Shown here one piece after another: positions 47,567 through 63,281 of a DNA stretch of 64,000 bases. Origin of the DNA: Dictyostelium firmibasis (Eukaryota; Evosea; Eumycetozoa; Dictyosteliales; Dictyosteliaceae); the NCBI GenBank assembly GCA_036169595.1, contig CM069767.1, positions 1,268,501 through 1,332,500 of the forward strand. The letters are read 5' to 3'. The position numbers were made by a program, and so were the translations under genes. The notes beneath the pieces are model-generated. The model was not told the DNA's origin and made no database searches. It saw nothing but the letters and a program-made list of their open reading frames with translations. Numbering within the stretch: position 1 is the stretch's first letter; the number at the start of each line of letters is the position of its first letter.

Positions 47567-48886
47567 AAAAAGGGTCCAAATTTATTATGGAAAGGTGGTA
47601 AAGCAGTTAGCACAACTGATATGATGGAATTAATGGCAGGTGCTGGTAAAATTAAATTAATTGTTACACTTTTAATTGAAGAACAAGAACATGTATTTAA
47701 CAATTTAAACACTCCAATTACAAAAGGTGAAATGGTAATATCAATTAATTCCATATTAATCAATCAATTTTATTATACAAATACTAATATTTATTTTTTA
47801 TATATGTATGTATATATATATATATATATATATATAGAAAGTAACATTTATTAATAAAATTGTAGGTAATAAAAAAACATGTCAAGGTATTTCAATTATT
47901 GAAGACGGCGAGAGTAAATCAATTTGGACAGCAGATTCAGCAGGTATTATAAAAGTATTTAATGCAGATAGTTACGCAACAGAAAGAGAATGGGATTCAA
48001 ATCTTGGTAGAATTCATACAATGACATCAGTTAGAGATCATGCTTGGATCGCTTCAAGTCAATCAGTTAGTCTTTGGAATAAAGCTGGTAATTTGGTTAA
48101 AGAGTTTCCAGGTTTTCATGTTTCATTAACACCAGTTTATTCACACGGTGAACATAGAATTTGGGCTGGTACTGATCAAAAAATTACAATTTTTTCTTCA
48201 AATGTAAAATATCTATTGAATATTTTTATAATACACAACGATAATATATTTTATACTAAAAGATTATTTTATTATTTATTTATTTTTATTATTTTTTTTT
48301 TTTACAATATTAGACTTTAGAAGTTGTACAAACTATTTCAATTCCAGGACAATTTATAGTTAGCATTACAGAGATATTTGGAGAGAGTAATCAAGTTTGG
48401 GTTGGTGCAACAGGTGGACAAATTATTATTTTTGATAAGACAACTGGTGAGGAGATCAGAAAATTAGAAACACCTGCTAAGAGAAATATTACATGTTTAA
48501 CATTTCACAAATATATGGATAAAGGTAAGGTTTGGGCAGGTTCTGAGGATAAATTAATATTTGTAATAGATCCGTTTGACTACAGTATCGTTCAAACCAT
48601 TACACATCCAGATTTACTTTTGATCAATACATTGAAATCAATTTCAAAATCAGTTTGGAGTTGTAGTAGAGATTCTTCAATTAGAATTTGGGATTCAAAT
48701 TCTTTCGATTTATTGGGTTCTCTAGATGATTATCATACCGATGCTGTCATCGATGCAATCCTAACTTATAACAATAGAAAAATGCGTTGGGAATTTTGGA
48801 CAGCTAGCTTCGATAAATCAGTTTGTATTTGGAGTGTTTCAAGTGAATTATTATCTCAACCACCACCTCCATTATTAAATGTTTAA
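46897..48886 (+). CDS. Rho GTPase-activating protein with C-terminal WD40 repeats
   Basis: Protein of 558 residues. Exons 46897-47472, 47573-47734, 47838-48203 and 48314-48886; junctions are all phase 0. Residues about 50-235 form a RhoGAP domain: [14 protein letters not shown], then [10 protein letters not shown] with the catalytic arginine at residue 77, [18 protein letters not shown], and [15 protein letters not shown]. Residues about 255-550 form a WD40/beta-propeller ([73 protein letters not shown]). By family it should accelerate GTP hydrolysis on Rac-type GTPases; the propeller probably sets localisation or partners. It belongs to the Dictyostelium gac group, but I cannot name the member. 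The gap upstream holds a long AAT repeat and CA-rich boxes near 46705. Confidence 0.88.
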
Positions 48887-51316
<2,430 letters not shown>

Positions 51317-51580
51317 AAAGTAAAATCATTTTTTTAATAAAATAAAAATAAATAAAAAAAAAAAAAAAAAAAATGCAAATCTCTTTCTTTTTTTCCACCT
51401 TTTTTTTTTTATTTTTTAAAATTAATAACCAACCATCATCACCCTCCAAAATTTTTTAATTTTATTTTTTTTTTTTCAATTTTTTTCAATTTTTTTTTAA
51501 AATTTTCAATTTTTTTTTTTTTTTTTTTATTTATATTAATATTTTTTAACTTCACAAACAATAATTAAGAAAAGAAAAAA

Positions 51581-54500
51581 ATGAGTAATGTAAGTTTTTT
51601 TTTTTTAAACTATATATATGATAGTAATAGTAATAGTAATAATAATAAAATAAAATAAAATAAAAAAATTAAATAATAATAATAATAAAAAATTATTGAA
51701 TGGATGGATGATAGAAAAAACTCTTTATGAGCCATGAAGAGTTGGAGAAACAACAAGAACAAGAGTTGCAACAATCTCAACAACAACAACAACAACAACA
51801 ACAACAAGAAGAAAATAACAATAATAGTGTTATGAGATTCTTTCAAAATTTAAGTGGTTCAATGGGATCCATACCAACACAAGATCAACTATTACCGCCA
51901 CAACAACAACAACAACAACAACAACAACCACATATACTATCATTTTTAACAGGTGAAATGAGAAGTACTTCACCAACAATATCACCATCAACATCATCAA
52001 ACAATGTAAATATCAATCTTCACTCATCCGATAAATCAATAAAAAATTCAATTGGTAATTTTATAAATAATAAAAACTCAACGTAAGTTTATATATTATA
52101 GACTAATAAAAAATAAAAAATAAAAAATAAAAAATAAAAAAAAGTTATAAAATTATTTTATTAATAACATTTTTTTTTGTCCTATTATTAATTATTTATT
52201 CATTTATTTATTTATTTATATGTTTGTTATAGTGTACTTCATTCAGGATTACATTTATATGGTAAAAATATAAATATAAATTCAAAGAAATCGTTAAGTA
52301 GTAAATTTGAGGTGGAATCACAAACAGTGACAATGGTACAATCCAACAGACCAAGTAGTAATTTAATTGGTAATTTAATATCGGTTAACAAATATTTCAT
52401 ATCGTACATTGTAAAAGGTGAAAAGGTTAGAATATTGGATAAATCAAGTTCAACCAAGATCTTGTTAAAAGAGTTTCCAAATGTAATAGATATTCAATTC
52501 CATAGTGAAAATGTAAACATTTTATCATGTTGTAGTATGTCCGATGGTTGTATCTACATTTATGAAATCGTTAATAACGGTGAATCTATAAATGCAAAAT
52601 TATTATCAAAAATTAAACAACAACAACAACCTCCAAGTGGTTCTTTGGGAACAACTTCTTACTATACAACGGTTAAATGGCACCCAACAAAGAGCGATAT
52701 ATTGTTAACTTGTACAAATGATTCTAAATTGGTTTATGCATTTAGTATAAATCAACCAGACACACCATTATTCGTATTGGAACCAACAACTGGAAATATT
52801 CCAACTGGTTTATGTTGGCTCGTACAGGAATCACCATACAATGGTATTGAAAAATCATCAATTTTAGTTTCTAATGGTGATATTTGTATTTTTAATCAAC
52901 CCCAACAAAATAATAATCATCTATATCAATTGGAGAATACATTTGGTGGGGTAAATGGTGGTAGTGGAGCAAATATTGATTTCCTGTTTGTCTATCATGT
53001 TAATTTCGATGCAGTCGTTGGTGTTACAAGACAATCTGAAATCTATTTATTGACTAGACAATTTTCAGTGATTCAAAAGATTAGCTTTTCAAATAATCTA
53101 TTCTCATTATATTCATTATTATCAATCAAAGATTCATTTTTATTTATCTCTGATAGTAATAGTTCAAAAGCATACACAATTCATATAAACTCTGGTAAAA
53201 ACGATAAATCAAATGATAGTATCGATGGTGGTAGTGATGATATTAATAAAGATAGTATAGATGATGATATTAATAATGAAGATAGTGGTAATAATAGTAA
53301 CTATCCACATTTTGATTATATTAATGAATGTGATTTCAAAAAACCAATCATTAGTTTTTGTTTTCAATCAACACCAACTATAAATAAAAGTACTAGTAGC
53401 AGTAGTTTATCATCATCAACTCAATCACAACAAACCCATCAACATCCAGATAAAACAATATTTAGTGCTTGCACAATTCAATCACATTCAGTTTTACTTC
53501 ATTCAATTTCTTTAGATTCTCATTATGCCGAGAATGATCAATATTCTATCAATTCACTTGATAATGATGTTGTAGAGCAATCTGGTTTATATTTAGATTC
53601 ATTAAATAATAGTAATAATAATAATAGTGGTGTAAATAGTAAAATCAATGATAACAATAACGGTATTTTATCACCAACAAGTAGTACAAATGCAACAGTT
53701 GGTAGTGAAGATGATGATATTAATAAGATAATATTATTAACACCAAAATCATTTACTCCATCATCACCACCACCATTATCATTGCCTGAGCCAGATTTGT
53801 CATCAAGTCCTACATCAGATGATCCAATTTTTGGTAATGTAAATAGTAGTAGAGGTGGTATTTCAAACGTTGTTGGTGCCACCGTTGAAAAACCAAAGAA
53901 AGAGCCAACTGCAACAAGAAATTTGAAAAAGAAAACAAAATCAAAAGAAAATGAATCAAGTAATACTGCCACCATACCAAATAATAGCAACAACTCAACA
54001 CCATCTTCAAGTGGTTCATCTCCAAATGGTACAAATTCAACAACACCATCAACTACAGTATTATCCCCATCATTATTAGTTAATGGCTCAACTGATGATC
54101 AATCAGGCCCAACCTCTCCAGCAAGTGTTAAAAAAGTGAAACCAAAAACTACAACCACTAAAGTTACATCCTCAAGTTCAAATGAATCGTTAAATACTTT
54201 AGACACCAAAGAAAAAGAAAAAGAAAAAGATAAGGAAAAAGAAAAAGAAAAAGAAAAAGAAAAAGAAAAAGAAAAAGAAAAAGAAAAAGAAAAAGAAAAA
54301 GAAAAAGAAAAAACACCAACAAAACCAATTAAATCTACAACACCAACTACAACAACACCAACTAAAAAGACTCCATCATTTGTAGCTCCACAATTAGTTA
54401 TTCCATTAACCAATCCAGCTTCCAAGTTAACACCTGCTAAATCATTATCATCAACCAATATTTCCTCAATATCATCACCAACTTCCTCAACCACAACAAC

Positions 54501-55625
54501 AGAACCATCAACATCAGTTTCAGCAGCAACAACAACAACAACAATAACAACTCCATCTTCTTCGCCACCAGCTGCTATTAATTCAACTACTAGCCCAAAT
54601 ACATCACCATCATTTTTATTGCCAACACCAGAAACTAATCAAGATCAAACTAATATTTCCACCAATACAACATTACCAGAACCACCAACTTCAACTACTA
54701 CTACATCAGCAACAACACCATCATCAATCGCAATGGCTTCACAACCAATTTTATCACAATCAAATTATTCATCAAATAATATACAACAATTATTTATGGA
54801 AATGGAAAATAATTTATTCAATAGATTAGAGAGATCGATGGCAAATCAATTTGCACAACATGAAAAAGAAAGAATTGAAAGGGAAGCAATGGAGAAGGAA
54901 AGACATGAAAAACTTTTGGCAGTTGTTCATCAATCTATTACAACCATGATGAAGAGTAATCTTGAAAAGATTGTAAAGAAAGAAATTGCCAATACATTTG
55001 TAAACTTGGAGAAAACCTTACCAACCACAATCGAACAAACCATTGGTAAGATCACACAAGATCAATTGAAGAAACTTTCGGCTAAAACCGATACACTCTT
55101 GAAATCATCATCAGAGGCAATTGTTTCAAATGTTAAACAATTAATCGTTTCAGACACTTTTGAAAGTTTGGTAAAGAATCAAATGGAAACTATTTTCATC
55201 AGTTATTTCCAAAATATTTTAATACCAGGCTTTGATAAATCTTGCCAATCAATGTTTAAACACTTAAGTTATACATTTGAAAATGGTTTCAATCAAGCAA
55301 TTCAACATCAAACTTTATCCTCTCAAGGCCAACATTCAGCTTTGGAAAAGATTTTAAATGAAGGTAATAACGTAATTAAACAATGTACTTCTCAATTGGT
55401 TGAACAACAAGACCAATTATTAAAAGAATTTAAAAAACAACAACAAATGCCACAAATTTCACAAATGCCACCACAATTCCAAGGTTTACATCATAGTCCA
55501 ATGAACCCAAGTGGTTTTTATCCTTTCCCACCATCACCTCATTCACCATTAAATAATCAACAAGCCCCACCACAACAACAGCAACAACAGCAACAACAGC
55601 AACAACCACAAACACCACCACCACC

Positions 55626-55718
<93 letters not shown>

Positions 55719-56178
55719 GCAACAACCACAACCACAACAACAACCACAACAACAACCACAACCACAAATACAACAACAACTAATTAATCAAAAATTATCA
55801 GCATATCCACAACTTAAAGGATTAGTAGAGACAAGTTATATCGATGCATTTAATTTTGCATTAAATGCATCAAATCTACAAATGGTAGTTAGTCTTTGTT
55901 CATGTTTAGATCCATATACAGTTTTCTCTTCCCATAAATTCCCACAAACAATTATTTTATCATTAATTCAACAATTATCAATCAATTTATATAGCGATAC
56001 CGAACTCAAATTAAAATGGATTAAAGAATGTTTATTCGTAGTCGACAATAGTAAGGCAGATGTCACTAAAAAGATTTTAAATGTTTTAAAAACCAAATTG
56101 GATGAACATCAATCTTCAAATCCAAATTCAAATCCACATCTTCTTCAATCAATTAAATATATCATTAAAGATATTTAA
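51581..56178 (+). CDS. EDC4/Ge-1-like enhancer of mRNA decapping
   Basis: Scaffold of the mRNA decapping complex, expected in cytoplasmic P-bodies bridging Dcp1/Dcp2 and Xrn1. Model: tiny exon 51581-51589 (MSN), exon 51715-52082, exon 52233-56178; phases 0 and 2; 1440 residues. Order: polyQ N-terminal segment; beta-propeller of about residues 160-450 (NVIDIQFHSENVNIL, TTVKWHPTKSDILLTC); long Ser/Thr/Pro-rich linker with a Lys-Glu run coded by GAAAAA repeats (54210-54312); helical region of about residues 970-1190 (RLERSMANQFAQHEKERIER); pure Gln tract (55564-55775); and a conserved C-terminal helical domain (SYIDAFNFALNASNLQMVV, TIILSLIQQLSINL, LKLKWIKECL) matching EDC4. WD40 at the N-terminus plus this C-terminal domain is diagnostic of Ge-1/Hedls. 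hspA ends 264 bases upstream on the same strand. Confidence 0.88.
54210..54312. repeat. GAAAAA hexamer repeat coding (Lys-Glu)n
   Basis: Nearly perfect AAAGAA/GAAAAA units inside the EDC4-like gene code for an alternating Lys-Glu run of about 16 pairs. A similar run is encoded in roco9 at 35033-35094. Confidence 0.95.
55564..55775. repeat. CAA-repeat tract coding polyglutamine
   Basis: In-frame CAA/CAG run in the EDC4-like gene; the longest uninterrupted part, 55627-55724, codes for about 33 Gln. Pro codons interrupt it at both ends. Confidence 0.95.
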
Positions 56179-56316
56179 TAAATTTAAATTTAAAATTTAA
56201 AAAGAAAATAAAATAAAAAATTAGTAAATAAATAGTCAAAAATATTTTAAAGTAATCAATAATTTTTTTTTTTTTTTTTTCAATTCTTTTTATACAATTA
56301 TTTATTATTATTATTA

Positions 56317-56923
56317 TCATATAGTAACTAAATCTTTAATTGGAATTAAATCACTTCTTGTCAAACCATTTTGTTTTAATAATCTTTCAAAAGTTTGATA
56401 ATCTTTTTTATAAAGTTGTGGATTTTCTTTTATGGTAAAACATTTTGCATGAATTTTTAAATCGAATATGTGTCTTATTTCATTTCCAAACATATTTAAC
56501 TTTTCATAACTTGTAACTCTTAATAATACTTGTTGCTGAACACCTAATATCTCTACATGTGCTAAACATATATATGCAATACCTAAATGATTGTTACAAC
56601 TATCATGTGAAACTATTAATAATGGGTGACTCTTTAGTTCCAATTTTATTGCATCTTCTCTATTTATATATGAATAAAATGACTAATAATAATAAAAAAA
56701 AAAAAATAAAAAAAATTTATATAAAAAATTAATAAAAAAAAAAAACTTTTGAGGTGAAAAAAAAAAAAAAAAAAAAAAAAGGAAAATTCCAACTTACAGC
56801 TGTTGATACAACAACTTTTAATGGTGTAGAATTTATATAACTTTCTATTAAATGGTACTTCGATCCTTCAGATGATGAGAGGAAATCTCCGTGAGCTGTT
56901 TTTTTGTGGTAAAAAGTTTCCAT
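56317..56923 (-). CDS. Small protein of unknown function (possible flavin split-barrel relative)
   Basis: Protein of 163 residues from exons 56923-56798 and 56682-56317, joined in phase 0 with a GTAAGTT donor and TTATTAG acceptor. I do not recognise it with confidence. It is soluble, with no signal peptide, membrane helix or low-complexity run, which is unusual for this window. The middle reads LKSHPLLIVSHDSCNNHLG then IAYICLAHVEILG; together with the preceding KVVVSTA strand this faintly recalls the pattern of pyridoxamine-phosphate-oxidase-like FMN-binding split barrels. That is a guess from strand spacing, not a motif match. It converges with the EDC4-like gene (138 bases between stops) and diverges from the Twinkle gene. 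Confidence 0.6.
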
Positions 56924-57470
56924 TAATTCTATATACTATTTATTAATAGTGAAAAATATTTTTTTTTGTTTTTTTTAATAAACAAACAAAAAACTTTTCA
57001 GATAAAAAAAACTACCAAAAAAAAAACAAAAAAACAAAAAAAAAGATGATGGAATTTTCAATTTAAAATTTTTCGCAAGTTATCAACTTACTCAAAAAAA
57101 TGGAAAAAAAAAAACACACTGTTTTTTTGCAATCATTCCCAATTTTTTTCAAATTTTACAACAAAAAAAAAAAAAAAAAAAAAAAAACTAATTCTATTAA
57201 TTAAAAAAATTGAAAAAAAATTTACTAATTTAAAAAAAAAAAAAAAAAAAAAAACAAAAAATATTGTTTGTTTTAAAATGTGTCAAAGTTTATAATTTTA
57301 ATTTTGTAAAGAGTTGGCAAAATTATTTGAAATAGGTTTGGAGGAAAAAAAAAAAAAAAAAAAAAAAATTTTTATTTATTTCGACAATTGCAACCAAAAA
57401 TATAAAATTTTTTTTTTTTTTTTTTTTTAATTTATTTCATTCTTTGCAACCAATAATATAAAAAAAGATC
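56924..57470. other. Divergent intergenic region upstream of the Twinkle gene
   Basis: A 547-base A/T-rich gap between the small unknown gene and the Twinkle-type gene. It has long A-runs at 57161-57187 and 57233-57254. Nothing else was recognised. Confidence 0.7.
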
Positions 57471-59798
57471 ATGATTTCTCAATGTAGAAATTTGAATAAA
57501 ACCATTCAAAGATTGTCATGGTCAACAAATTCGACATATTCAATAAATGCATATAGTGTTTATAAATCACAGTTTTTCTCAACAACAACAACAACAACAA
57601 CAATAAACACAATACCAAAAATTACCAGTAAGAAATTAAAAGTAACAATTAAAAATAAAGATAAATTAGATATACCTTCTAAAAGTTTTGTTAATACCAA
57701 CAACAACGGACCATCACTAAAAATTAATTATGTCGGCGGAGAAATTGAAACAAATACCACATCACCATCATCACCACCAGCACAATCATTACCAACAACA
57801 GGAACAACAAAAACAACAACATTTAAAAATAGTAATGATAATGATAATGATAATGAGAATAATAATTCATCAACATTTGTATCATCACATTACAAAGTTA
57901 ATGAAGAATCAATGTTGTCATACTTGGATAGAAAGAAAATGGTATATAAAATAATTGGTAAACAAATCATCGTTAAAGAGTGTCCATTATGTCATGATAC
58001 AAAAGGTAAATTTGATAATTTCTGGAAACTATATATCTCTAGAGAGACAGCAGCCTTCTTTTGTCATAGATGCGGATGTAAAGGTTCTTGGATTGATTTA
58101 AAAGTAAATTTAGGTGATCTATCATTAGATCATTCAAATCATAAATCAATAATTAAATCAACACCATCATCTAAAACGTCATCAACATCATCGCCAACAT
58201 CATCAACAAATGAAGAACCAACAGTTAGTATAGCAGATTTAAAAAAAATGTTAAATTATTCAAATGAATTAAATAATCATCAAGATGTAATAAAGAAATT
58301 AACTGGTAAAGAAAAAGGTGAGAGAGGATTATCAAAAGAGGTTTTAGATTTTTATAAGGTTGGTGTAACTAGTCAACAATTCTTTTTCAATGATGAGTGG
58401 CAAGAGCATAAATGTATAACATTCCCATGGACATCATTAGATAAAAAAGGTAATGTTCAAGTACATCGTTGTAAACTAAGATCCACCAAAGAGAAATCTC
58501 TACAAAGAATTGAACCAAAAGGTGGCAAATGGGGCTTTTTTGGTTGGCATACTGTACCTTTGGATGCCAAAGAGATAATTTTAACCGAAGGTGAATATGA
58601 TGCAATGGCAGTTTATCAAGAGACTCGTATACCAACTATTTCATTACCAAATGGTGCAAATAGTTTACCCATAGCATTATTACCTATGTTGGAAAGATTT
58701 GAAAAGATTTACCTTTGGATGGATGATGATGTACCAGGTATGGAAGGTGCAGCTAAATTCTCTGAGAAACTTGGAATTCAACGTACTTTTATCGTTTCTA
58801 CCAAACAAAATGACCCATATGGTCCAAAAGATGCTAACGATGCATTATTGGCTAACAAGGATTTAAATAAAATTTTATCAACCGCAGCAAATATACCTCA
58901 TGATCAAATTTGTGATTTTAGTGATGTTAGATCAATAATACACAATGAGTTAAAGGATCCTTTATCTGTGATTGGTAAACAAAGTAAATGGTTCCCATCA
59001 TTTAATAAGATTTTAAAGGGTCATAGAAAAGGTGAACTAACGATTTTCTCTGGTCCAACTGGTATTGGTAAAACTAGTGTGCTCTCTCAATTATCTTTGG
59101 ATTTCTGTTCACAAGGTACTAGAACACTTTGGGGTAGTTTTGAATTAAAAGTACCAAGATTAGCAAGAAAAATGTTATCACAATTCTCAAATTGTAATTT
59201 GGATAAACATGTTGAAAACTATCAAGAGATAGCCGATAACTTTTCAAATATGCCAATGTATTTCCTCAGATTCTTTGGTTCAACACAAGTCGATAAAGTT
59301 ATCGATGCAATGGAATACGCTGTATACGTACAGGACGTTGAGCATATCGTTTTAGATAATCTACAATTCATGTTGGGTGGTCAAGCAAAAGGTATCGAAA
59401 GATATGAGATCATGGATGACTCAATTGAAAAACTTCGAAAATTCGCCTCTCAAAAAAATGTGCATATCACTTTGGTAATTCATCCAAGAAAGCAAGATAT
59501 CGACCAAGTACTCAACATTAACGATATCTTTGGTACTGCAAAAGCAACCCAAGAAGCTGATAATGTTATCATTTTACAAAATGGTAAAAATAATTCTCGT
59601 TATTTAGATATTAAAAAGAATCGTTTCTCTGGTGATCTTGGTATAATTCCATTATCTTTTGAAAAAGAAACAAGTAGATTTGGTGAATCAAATGAATTTG
59701 ATAATTTAATAATAGCTAGTATTAATAATAATAATAATACCAATAATAATATTAATAATAGTAATAGTAGTAATAAAAACCAATCTCTTTCGAATTGA
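57471..59798 (+). CDS. Twinkle-type mitochondrial DNA primase-helicase
   Basis: Intronless gene, 775 residues, related to phage T7 gp4 and Twinkle; expected to unwind and prime mitochondrial DNA at the replication fork. The N-terminus (MISQCRNLNKTIQRLSW...) is basic and Ser/Asn-rich with no acidic residues, as in a mitochondrial presequence. A zinc-ribbon primase motif is complete: CPLC near residue 172 and CHRCGC near 198. The TOPRIM domain shows LTEGEYDAMA (about 370) and WMDDDVPGMEGA (about 417). The RecA-like helicase domain shows GPTGIGKTS (Walker A, about 528), HIVLDNLQFML (Walker B, about 625), LVIHPRKQD and KKNRFSGDLG (arginine finger region). Animal Twinkle has lost the zinc ribbon and priming activity; this one keeps the residues for both functions, like plant homologues. 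The C-terminus ends in an Asn-rich run. Confidence 0.93.
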   Translation: MISQCRNLNKTIQRLSWSTNSTYSINAYSVYKSQFFSTTTTTTTINTIPKITSKKLKVTIKNKDKLDIPSKSFVNTNNNGPSLKINYVGGEIETNTTSPSSPPAQSLPTTGTTKTTTFKNSNDNDNDNENNNSSTFVSSHYKVNEESMLSYLDRKKMVYKIIGKQIIVKECPLCHDTKGKFDNFWKLYISRETAAFFCHRCGCKGSWIDLKVNLGDLSLDHSNHKSIIKSTPSSKTSSTSSPTSSTNEEPTVSIADLKKMLNYSNELNNHQDVIKKLTGKEKGERGLSKEVLDFYKVGVTSQQFFFNDEWQEHKCITFPWTSLDKKGNVQVHRCKLRSTKEKSLQRIEPKGGKWGFFGWHTVPLDAKEIILTEGEYDAMAVYQETRIPTISLPNGANSLPIALLPMLERFEKIYLWMDDDVPGMEGAAKFSEKLGIQRTFIVSTKQNDPYGPKDANDALLANKDLNKILSTAANIPHDQICDFSDVRSIIHNELKDPLSVIGKQSKWFPSFNKILKGHRKGELTIFSGPTGIGKTSVLSQLSLDFCSQGTRTLWGSFELKVPRLARKMLSQFSNCNLDKHVENYQEIADNFSNMPMYFLRFFGSTQVDKVIDAMEYAVYVQDVEHIVLDNLQFMLGGQAKGIERYEIMDDSIEKLRKFASQKNVHITLVIHPRKQDIDQVLNINDIFGTAKATQEADNVIILQNGKNNSRYLDIKKNRFSGDLGIIPLSFEKETSRFGESNEFDNLIIASINNNNNTNNNINNSNSSNKNQSLSN

Positions 59799-59852
59799 TA
59801 AAATATATTTTATTAACACAAAGGAATTACAATTTTTTATTTTATTTTTATT

Positions 59853-61492
<1,640 letters not shown>

Positions 61493-61574
61493 TTTTAGAA
61501 GTTAAATTTTTTCTATTATAAATTAACAACAAAAAAAGTGGTGATCCAAGAAAAAACTAGTGTTAAAAAAATAT

Positions 61575-61611
<37 letters not shown>

Positions 61612-62151
61612 AACAAATAAAAATTTTATTATTATTATTAATTATTATTTATTTGTAGATATATTTTTTCATTAATATTAAAATAATTAATAAATTAATT
61701 TAAGAATTAATTAAAACTTTTGAAAAATGGGTTGACTTTTTTTTTCTTTTCTTTTTTTTTTTTCAATAAAAAATAAATTTCCAATGAAGATATTTATATA
61801 ATTGTAAATAAGTGGGGTTATTGTCAAAATCAGGAAAAAAATAAAAACTTAGGGTTATTAAATAACCACATGTTTAAGAATTTTCGCATTTTAACATATA
61901 AAAATTGTATTAGAAACAGGTTAACCCCTTTACCCCCCCCTAAAAAAAATTTTTTTTTAAAAAAAATAAAATAATTAATATTAAAAAAATAAAAATGTTG
62001 AGCCTATAGTTATTTAATTTAAAATAATATTTATAATATAAATATCGATAGACAAAAATAACAATAACACACTTAAAAAGACATATATTTGATTTTTTTT
62101 TTTCTTTGTCATAAAACTTTAAAGTTACCTTTTTTTTTTTTTCTACTATTT

Positions 62152-62190
<39 letters not shown>

Positions 62191-63137
62191 ATATATTATT
62201 TTTTCTACTATTTTCTTTTTTTTCTTTTTTTTTATATTTCATTTATTATTAAATTCCTGTATTTTGAAAAAAAAATTTGTGAAGGTTTTTTTCATATAAA
62301 TTAATTCAAAAGATTATACATATGTTTTTATTATTACAACAAAAAAATAACAAGTATTACCTATTTATTTAATTTTTTTTCTTTTTTTGATTTTTAAAGT
62401 TTTTTCTAATACTCTAGGGCCAAAAGATGGATGCGTGTGTTGGTAAACAATAAATAAAAGAATATATAAATAAATAAAAAACAATACAAAATTGGTTTAT
62501 AATAGATTAAATAATTAAAATGAGAGAGAGAGAGTGTGTGTGTGTGAGTGTGTTCATTTTTGTGTGTTTTTATGTAAGAGAAAAAGAGTGTGGGTCTAAA
62601 AATAATCTCTCATTTGTATACTCTTTATATAGTAATATTAGTGGGTTGTTTATAAATATTGTTTTATTTAATTTTTTTAATTTATTCTACAAAAAATTGA
62701 TTAAATAGAGTGATTATATACAAATAAATATTTAAATGGAGTTTTAATTTTTTTATTTTATTTATGTGCTAGTGATAGAGAGAAAAAAAAAAAAAAAAAG
62801 GTTTATGTTTTAAGGGTGTGCTAATGTGGTGTTGTTATTAACAAATAATAGTGAGTGAATTTAATATTTATATGATATTTCCATTTTTTTTATAATTATA
62901 AATTTATATTTTTATTATAATAATTTTAAATCAATTGTTTTTTAATTTTTTTATTTTTTTTTTTTTTTTATTATTTTTTTTTTTTTTTTTAACTGGTTTG
63001 ATTAATTTATTAATTTTTTTTATTCAATTAAATTATTTGTAATAATAGTTTTTATAAATATATATATAAATATATATAGAAATAATTTTAGAAATTGATT
63101 TTTTTTTTTTTTATAGATTTTTAAATAATAAAAATAC

Positions 63138-63171
<34 letters not shown>

Positions 63172-63281
63172 ATAAATTAAAATCCGAAAATAATATAATC
63201 TTTGTATAATCTTTTTTTTTTTTTTTTTTTTTTTTGATAATAATAAATTTATTTATTATTATTATATATATATAATTAAGA
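61493..63281. other. Divergent intergenic region upstream of the cAMP receptor gene
   Basis: A 1.8-kb region. It holds a T-run (61577-61610), a GGGTTATT pair with a 15-base palindrome at 61853-61867, a C-run at 61931-61938, G/A and G/T repeats at 62521-62556, a G/T-rich patch at 62811-62834, and A/T runs up to the start codon. No coding region was seen. Confidence 0.75.
62521..62562. repeat. GA/GT dinucleotide repeat
   Basis: A run of GAGAGAGAGA followed by GTGTGTGTGTGAGTGTG on the plus strand, about 720-760 bases upstream of the cAMP receptor start. Confidence 0.9.

Noticed and set aside
62520-62708. Plus-strand frame starting MRERECVCVSV
   Set aside because: It is a translation of GA/GT dinucleotide repeats followed by random A/T sequence.
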